A stretch of 13,788 nt of DNA from positions 1-13,788 of the forward strand of contig CAJZGD010000042.1 in assembly GCA_915275065.1 (NCBI GenBank), in the 5' to 3' direction. Under the pieces are notes generated by a model. That model saw nothing but the letters and a program-made list of their open reading frames with translations. It was not told the DNA's origin and searched no databases. Source of the DNA: an uncultured Corynebacterium sp. Lineage in GTDB: Bacteria > Actinomycetota > Actinomycetes > Mycobacteriales > Mycobacteriaceae. Positions 13,730 through 13,788 of the stretch are shown piece by piece. Position 1 is the first letter of the stretch. The number at the start of each line of letters is the position of its first letter. The position numbers and the translations under genes are program-made.

Positions 13730-13788
13730 TCCGGTGCCGCTCCCCCACCCCAATGATGTGGAAACCCACCTGCCGGCAAGTTGCCAGG

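Overview
The window looks like a chromosomal segment from a high-GC actinobacterium, most likely Corynebacterium or a close relative. The grounds are the strong G/C bias at third codon positions, the leuB and serA proteins, the nearness of serA and leuB (which I recall from Corynebacterium genomes), and two TAnAnT -10 boxes placed exactly for leaderless transcripts. All nine genes are on the minus strand, so transcription runs from high to low coordinates. Long plus-strand open frames are shadows caused by codon bias.

Left part (1-6282): leuB (3-isopropylmalate dehydrogenase, 3' end cut by the window edge) and serA (3-phosphoglycerate dehydrogenase) bracket a four-gene insert. The insert holds a SufC-like ATPase (3753-4484), a single SufB/SufD-family scaffold (2595-3728), an unrecognised 348-residue protein starting 18 bases after the scaffold stop, and a small helix-turn-helix protein. 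The SufC/SufB pair has no cysteine desulfurase, SufD, SufU or SufT beside it. It resembles the stripped-down two-gene SUF-like (SMS or archaeal SufBC) iron-sulfur machinery rather than a standard actinobacterial suf operon. The scaffold has one cysteine, and its distance to a conserved His-Glu pair matches the catalytic C405/H433/E434 set of E. coli SufB. serA ends at a long hairpin, and a candidate promoter lies about 100 bases before the sufC-like gene, so the pair is probably its own transcription unit.

Right part (6498-13695): four genes that look accessory. In transcription order they are a large TPR protein (835 residues) with a leaderless promoter and unusually AT-rich DNA over its C-terminal two thirds, a zinc-type CDF metal exporter with a very histidine-rich cytoplasmic tail and an 8-base-arm inverted repeat in its leader, a DUF262 (GmrSD/ParB-like) protein whose DUF1524-like HNH end has lost its usual catalytic histidines, and a secreted lipoprotein overlapping the DUF262 gene by 29 bases. 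DUF262 proteins and standalone TPR proteins are often found in phage-defence or stress loci. No single known system matches this set, so any joint function is inference.

No tRNA, rRNA, CRISPR array or insertion sequence was seen. No gene-free stretch exceeds about 215 bases. The intergenic regions hold candidate promoters, one good terminator hairpin, two inverted repeats and a short direct repeat.
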